Below, piece by piece: positions 13,250-15,000 of a stretch of DNA of 15,000 nucleotides (position 1 is its first letter; the number at the start of each line of letters is the position of its first letter). Source of the DNA: Symbiodinium natans (lineage: Eukaryota > Sar > Dinophyceae > Suessiales > Symbiodiniaceae); NCBI GenBank assembly GCA_905221605.1, contig CAJNDS010002344.1, positions 285,383-300,382 on the forward strand. The letters are read 5' to 3'. The position numbers were made by a program, and so were the translations under genes. Below the pieces are notes generated by a model. The model was not told the DNA's origin. It saw nothing but the letters and a program-made list of their open reading frames with translations, and ran no database searches.

Positions 13250-13314
13250 CTCGAGGCTTGGAAACTCCAGAAACTCTGGAGACTGGGAGCTGGCTCTCAC
13301 AATAACAACTGGTT
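13250..13314 (-). CDS. Candidate minus-strand exon with strong splice sites
   Basis: On the minus strand the acceptor is CATTCCCTACTCAG and the donor CTCGAG|GTGAGAAG. The frame between reads EPVVIVRASSQSPEFLEFPS then LE, in phase through the donor. The minus frame is open from 13441 to 13220. The two splice sites make this the best minus-strand candidate. Unknown protein. Confidence 0.4.
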
Positions 13315-13493
13315 CTGAGTAGGGAATGAGGGAATTATGCGCCTCATATCCCCCGATAGAGTACCCTTTAAGGGATAAGAGAGCGTACCGAAGTCCCCAT
13401 TCCCTACTTTGCGCCCGCCTCGAAGCCCCTGTAAAACCCAAAACCTGTAAGCAAAACCCTAAGCTTAGAAGCCCTATACCTTTCCCTCCATTT

Positions 13494-13622
13494 GCTTACT
13501 AGTTTGGGGGTGAAGAGGGGGGGGGGGTTATGACCTACTGAATTGCAGGGTTCGTTTACTTACTAGTTAGGGGGAGATCCCTACATGTCGGGGGGGGTTT
13601 ATGACCTACCAAATTGCCGGGT
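13494..13622 (+). repeat. Tandem duplication, about 60 bp, two units
   Basis: RCTTACTAGTT...GGGGG...TTATGACCTACYRAATTGC...GGGT occurs at 13494-13552 and again at 13557-13622. The units differ by a G11 versus G8 run and several substitutions. An inverted GTCATACCCCCC follows at 13631. Confidence 0.75.
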
Positions 13623-13685
13623 ATCTCGGAGTCATACCCCCCAAAAGCCTTCTAACCCGAAGACGTGCGCATGGGGTAACAGTCT

Positions 13686-13799
13686 ACTGGGAAGCCCTCT
13701 TGACTTAGTAAGTAGGGTTAGAAAGTTGGATTACGGGGATTCTCATAGGGTTTCTAGGGGATAGTAAGTAGACTTACTAGGTCAAAAGAGCTTCCAAGT
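13686..13799 (-). mobile_element. MITE-like element, family 1, copy 2
   Basis: 114 bp with 28-bp terminal inverted repeats (24 of 28 match) of the same ACTTGGAAGC...TAGTAAGT type as 9532-9654. Its interior aligns with that copy on the opposite strand, including the CCCCTAGAAAC core. No coding capacity. Confidence 0.75.
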
Positions 13800-13818
13800 A
13801 AGGCCTTCGCAAGCCATT

Positions 13819-13928
13819 CCCCTATATAACCCCTTAGACCTTATATAGCACCTATATACCTAAGTAGCCCCTAAGTAACCCCCAAAGAACCCCTAAGGTC
13901 CCTTAGAAGGGTCCCTCCCTTAGTCCCT
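13819..13928 (+). mobile_element. MITE-like family 2, truncated copy
   Basis: CCCCTATATAACCCC through CCCTTAGAAGGGTCCCTCCC to TAGTCCCT aligns with 5737-5848. The left terminal repeat is missing and replaced by unrelated sequence next to the family 1 element. Confidence 0.65.
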
Positions 13929-13949
13929 GAAATCTAAGGCCTACGCAAG

Positions 13950-13999
13950 CCTCCCCGGGGGTGGCTGTCCTGCATGGCTTACTCAGCCAAGACCTCGGG
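13950..13999 (+). CDS. Weak candidate exon
   Basis: It starts after TACGCAAG and ends before GTTTAGGG. The frame reads PPRGWLSCMAYSAKTS. Short, with ordinary borders; kept only because it follows the island pattern. Confidence 0.18.
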
Positions 14000-14051
14000 G
14001 TTTAGGGTTCAGGGTTTAGGGTTTAGGGTTTAGGGTTTAGGGTTTAGGGTT
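13998..14051 (+). repeat. TTTAGGG array
   Basis: Seven units, one TTCAGGG, the rest perfect. Confidence 0.95.
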
Positions 14052-14209
14052 GTTGTATGTAGGGTTTCGGGTCGGGGGTCAATTTTTGGGACCCGTACGA
14101 ACCATAAACTTAGGGTCACAACACCCCTTTTCCACTCGCAGTCCATGAACAGTATAAACACTTTTTTGGGTGCATTTGGTCCCCAAGGACGCTATCTAAA
14201 CCTTCATAG
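14052..14209. other. Unique sequence, no gene seen
   Basis: Nothing supported apart from a pyrimidine-poor run-up to the CCTTCATAG site at 14201-14209. Confidence 0.4.
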
Positions 14210-14256
14210 AGTTTTGCATGCTGTGGTCATGGCTGTTGCCCCTCAAGCCGACTCTG
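14210..14256 (+). CDS. Candidate micro-exon
   Basis: It starts after CCTTCATAG and ends before GTATAT. The 47-bp frame reads VLHAVVMAVAPQADS with one base left over at each end, the same length and phases as the island at 5993-6039. The segment is hydrophobic and alanine/valine-rich. A degenerate TTTAGGG array follows at 14264. Confidence 0.28.
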
Positions 14257-14263
14257 GTATATT

Positions 14264-14308
14264 TAGGGCTTAGAGTTTAGGTGTAGGGCTATGGGGTTAG
14301 AATTAGGG
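14264..14308 (+). repeat. Degenerate TTTAGGG-like array
   Basis: Five diverged units. 14309-14660 beyond it contains a C11 run (14392-14402) and a 66-codon AT-rich open frame (14450-14650) that I do not accept as a gene. Confidence 0.7.
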
Positions 14309-14663
14309 TGCCCGGGTGTTGACCCTTATGAGGCTTGAGAATCGTGGCCAGATTGTGAGGTGCCAGGTTTGGTGCTATGAAGGTCAACGTACCCCCCCCC
14401 CCTACCCTACTTTGTGGTGCTTTTCTGTAACTTTACATCTTGAGCCTTTTTGGGTTTATTGGGTTTCTTAATAAGGCAGCTAAAAGTTTATTTTTTTGCT
14501 ACACTCCTAAGTGCAGCCAAGCCTACCTTAAGAACCGAAACCCCGCCTTTTGGCAGTCTTAGTATCACTGATATGTCTACTGTCACTACTGGTATGATTT
14601 GCATTGCCAGCGTTTTCGTTTGTCCGTTGGTATTACGGCAATTATTCTGACATTATGTCGTAG

Positions 14664-14747
14664 CCACATGCCGCAAGGGAGATGGGATTCCAGGGCAAGT
14701 TTGACCCCAAGCCTTCGAGCTCCTCTGATCCTGAAATCTCAAGCCCT
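14664..14747 (+). CDS. Candidate exon, Ser/Pro-rich
   Basis: It starts after ATGTCGTAG and ends before GTAACG. Exactly 28 codons in phase 0: PHAAREMGFQGKFDPKPSSS then SDPEISSP. An inner acceptor (GATTCCAG at 14693) would give an 18-codon exon in the same frame. Probably disordered protein sequence; no family is recognised. Confidence 0.36.
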
Positions 14748-14773
14748 GTAACGCCGAAGCCTCTTCTCTGAGC

Positions 14774-14793
14774 CCTAAAACCCTAAACCCTAC
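14774..14793 (-). repeat. Short CCCTAAA array
   Basis: Two to three units with one CCCTAAAA. Followed by C-rich sequence (C8 at 14832-14839). Confidence 0.8.
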
Positions 14794-14881
14794 GCCTCAA
14801 GCTTCCCCAGTCCCCAAACAGCACTCTACCACCCCCCCCTTCCTCCCCCCTCAAAAAGTCCGAAGTAATGTAACTGTTGAG

Positions 14882-14941
14882 TCGAGGCTTCTTGCATGAA
14901 GTGCTCGACTCCTCAGAGTCAGGCCATGCTTCTGGGTCTTG
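14882..14941 (+). CDS. Candidate exon with CxxC and GTAGGT donor
   Basis: It starts after AACTGTTGAG and ends at CTTG|GTAGGTGG, a good donor. The frame reads EASCMKCSTPQSQAMLLGL, including a Cys-x2-Cys pair. A hairpin (GAGTCGAG...CTCGACTC, 14879-14911) overlaps its 5' part. No family is recognised. Confidence 0.33.
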
Positions 14942-14956
14942 GTAGGTGGGAGGGGT

Positions 14957-15000
14957 GTTCAGGGTTTAGGGCTCGGGATCCGAGGTTTTGGGGGTTTAGG
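14957..15000 (+). repeat. TTTAGGG-like array at the window edge
   Basis: Four to five diverged units, continuing to the end of the window. Confidence 0.8.

Noticed and set aside
14433-14450. CTTGAGCC as a possible relic of the dinoflagellate spliced leader (reverse complement)
   Set aside because: Only eight bases agree with the leader end GGCTCAAG; the next bases differ, so chance is the simpler explanation.
14450-14650. 66-codon ORF, AT-rich, hydrophobic end
   Set aside because: Third positions are A/T-biased, unlike the other islands, with no splice-like borders and no recognisable motif.
1-15000. Window as a chromosome end (true telomere or subtelomere)
   Set aside because: The arrays are short, diverged and in both orientations, and the window edges are not terminal repeat. 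A subtelomeric position cannot be excluded but is not shown.
1-15000. CRISPR array, tRNA, rRNA or bacterial operon
   Set aside because: No repeat-spacer regularity with unique equal-length spacers, no tRNA arm/loop pattern or rRNA motif that I could see, and no long ORFs with ribosome binding sites. The repeats are telomere-like and the style is eukaryotic.

Overview
This window looks like nuclear DNA of a eukaryote. It is non-coding-rich, repeat-rich and near 50% GC. Its hallmark is the plant/alveolate-type telomere heptamer TTTAGGG (complement CCCTAAA), present as about 40 short, mostly degenerate arrays scattered in both orientations. Together with poly-C/poly-G runs, tiny open islands with splice-site-like borders, and no long ORF, this best fits a dinoflagellate (Symbiodiniaceae-like) genome. 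A coccidian such as Eimeria (also rich in TTTAGGG-like repeats) or an alga with TTTAGGG telomeres remains possible. The organism call is inference; no marker gene is present.

Layout. 1-1000: low-information sequence and a (TATGTG)n/(TA)n microsatellite cluster. 1000-3300: alternating telomere-like arrays and GC-rich islands, including the best coding signal of the window (2716-2954, two frames). 3300-4000: mixed unique sequence with poly-C/poly-G runs. 4036-4589: the largest telomere-like block, with the two strands facing each other around a 73-bp open island. 5200-5850: a perfect 7-unit TTTAGGG array, a 200-bp terminal-inverted-repeat element that contains telomere repeat, and a second inverted-repeat element directly after it. 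6000-7400: direct repeats, two fold-back elements and a strand-ambiguous ORF. 7540-7762: an array whose unit length changes from 7 to 8 to 9 bp. 8300-11000: several copies of two short MITE-like families, with open islands between. 11600-12480: the cleanest CCCTAAA arrays (10 and 9 perfect units) next to a 62-codon open block. 13000-15000: further islands (one probably on the minus strand), a tandem duplication, and a cluster of two MITE-like elements.

No complete gene can be defined. I list about 24 candidate exon islands, mostly 47-107 bp, usually bordered by AG on one side and GT on the other and often GC-rich at third codon positions. They may be exons of one or more intron-dense plus-strand genes whose introns are filled with telomere-like repeats and short inverted-repeat elements. 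Any single island could be chance, because an 80-bp stretch often has one open frame out of six and AG/GT are common. None of the peptides is recognised, so no function is assigned. The telomere-like arrays themselves cannot code: TTTAGGG brings TAG, and CCCTAAA brings TAA, into every frame within 21 nt.
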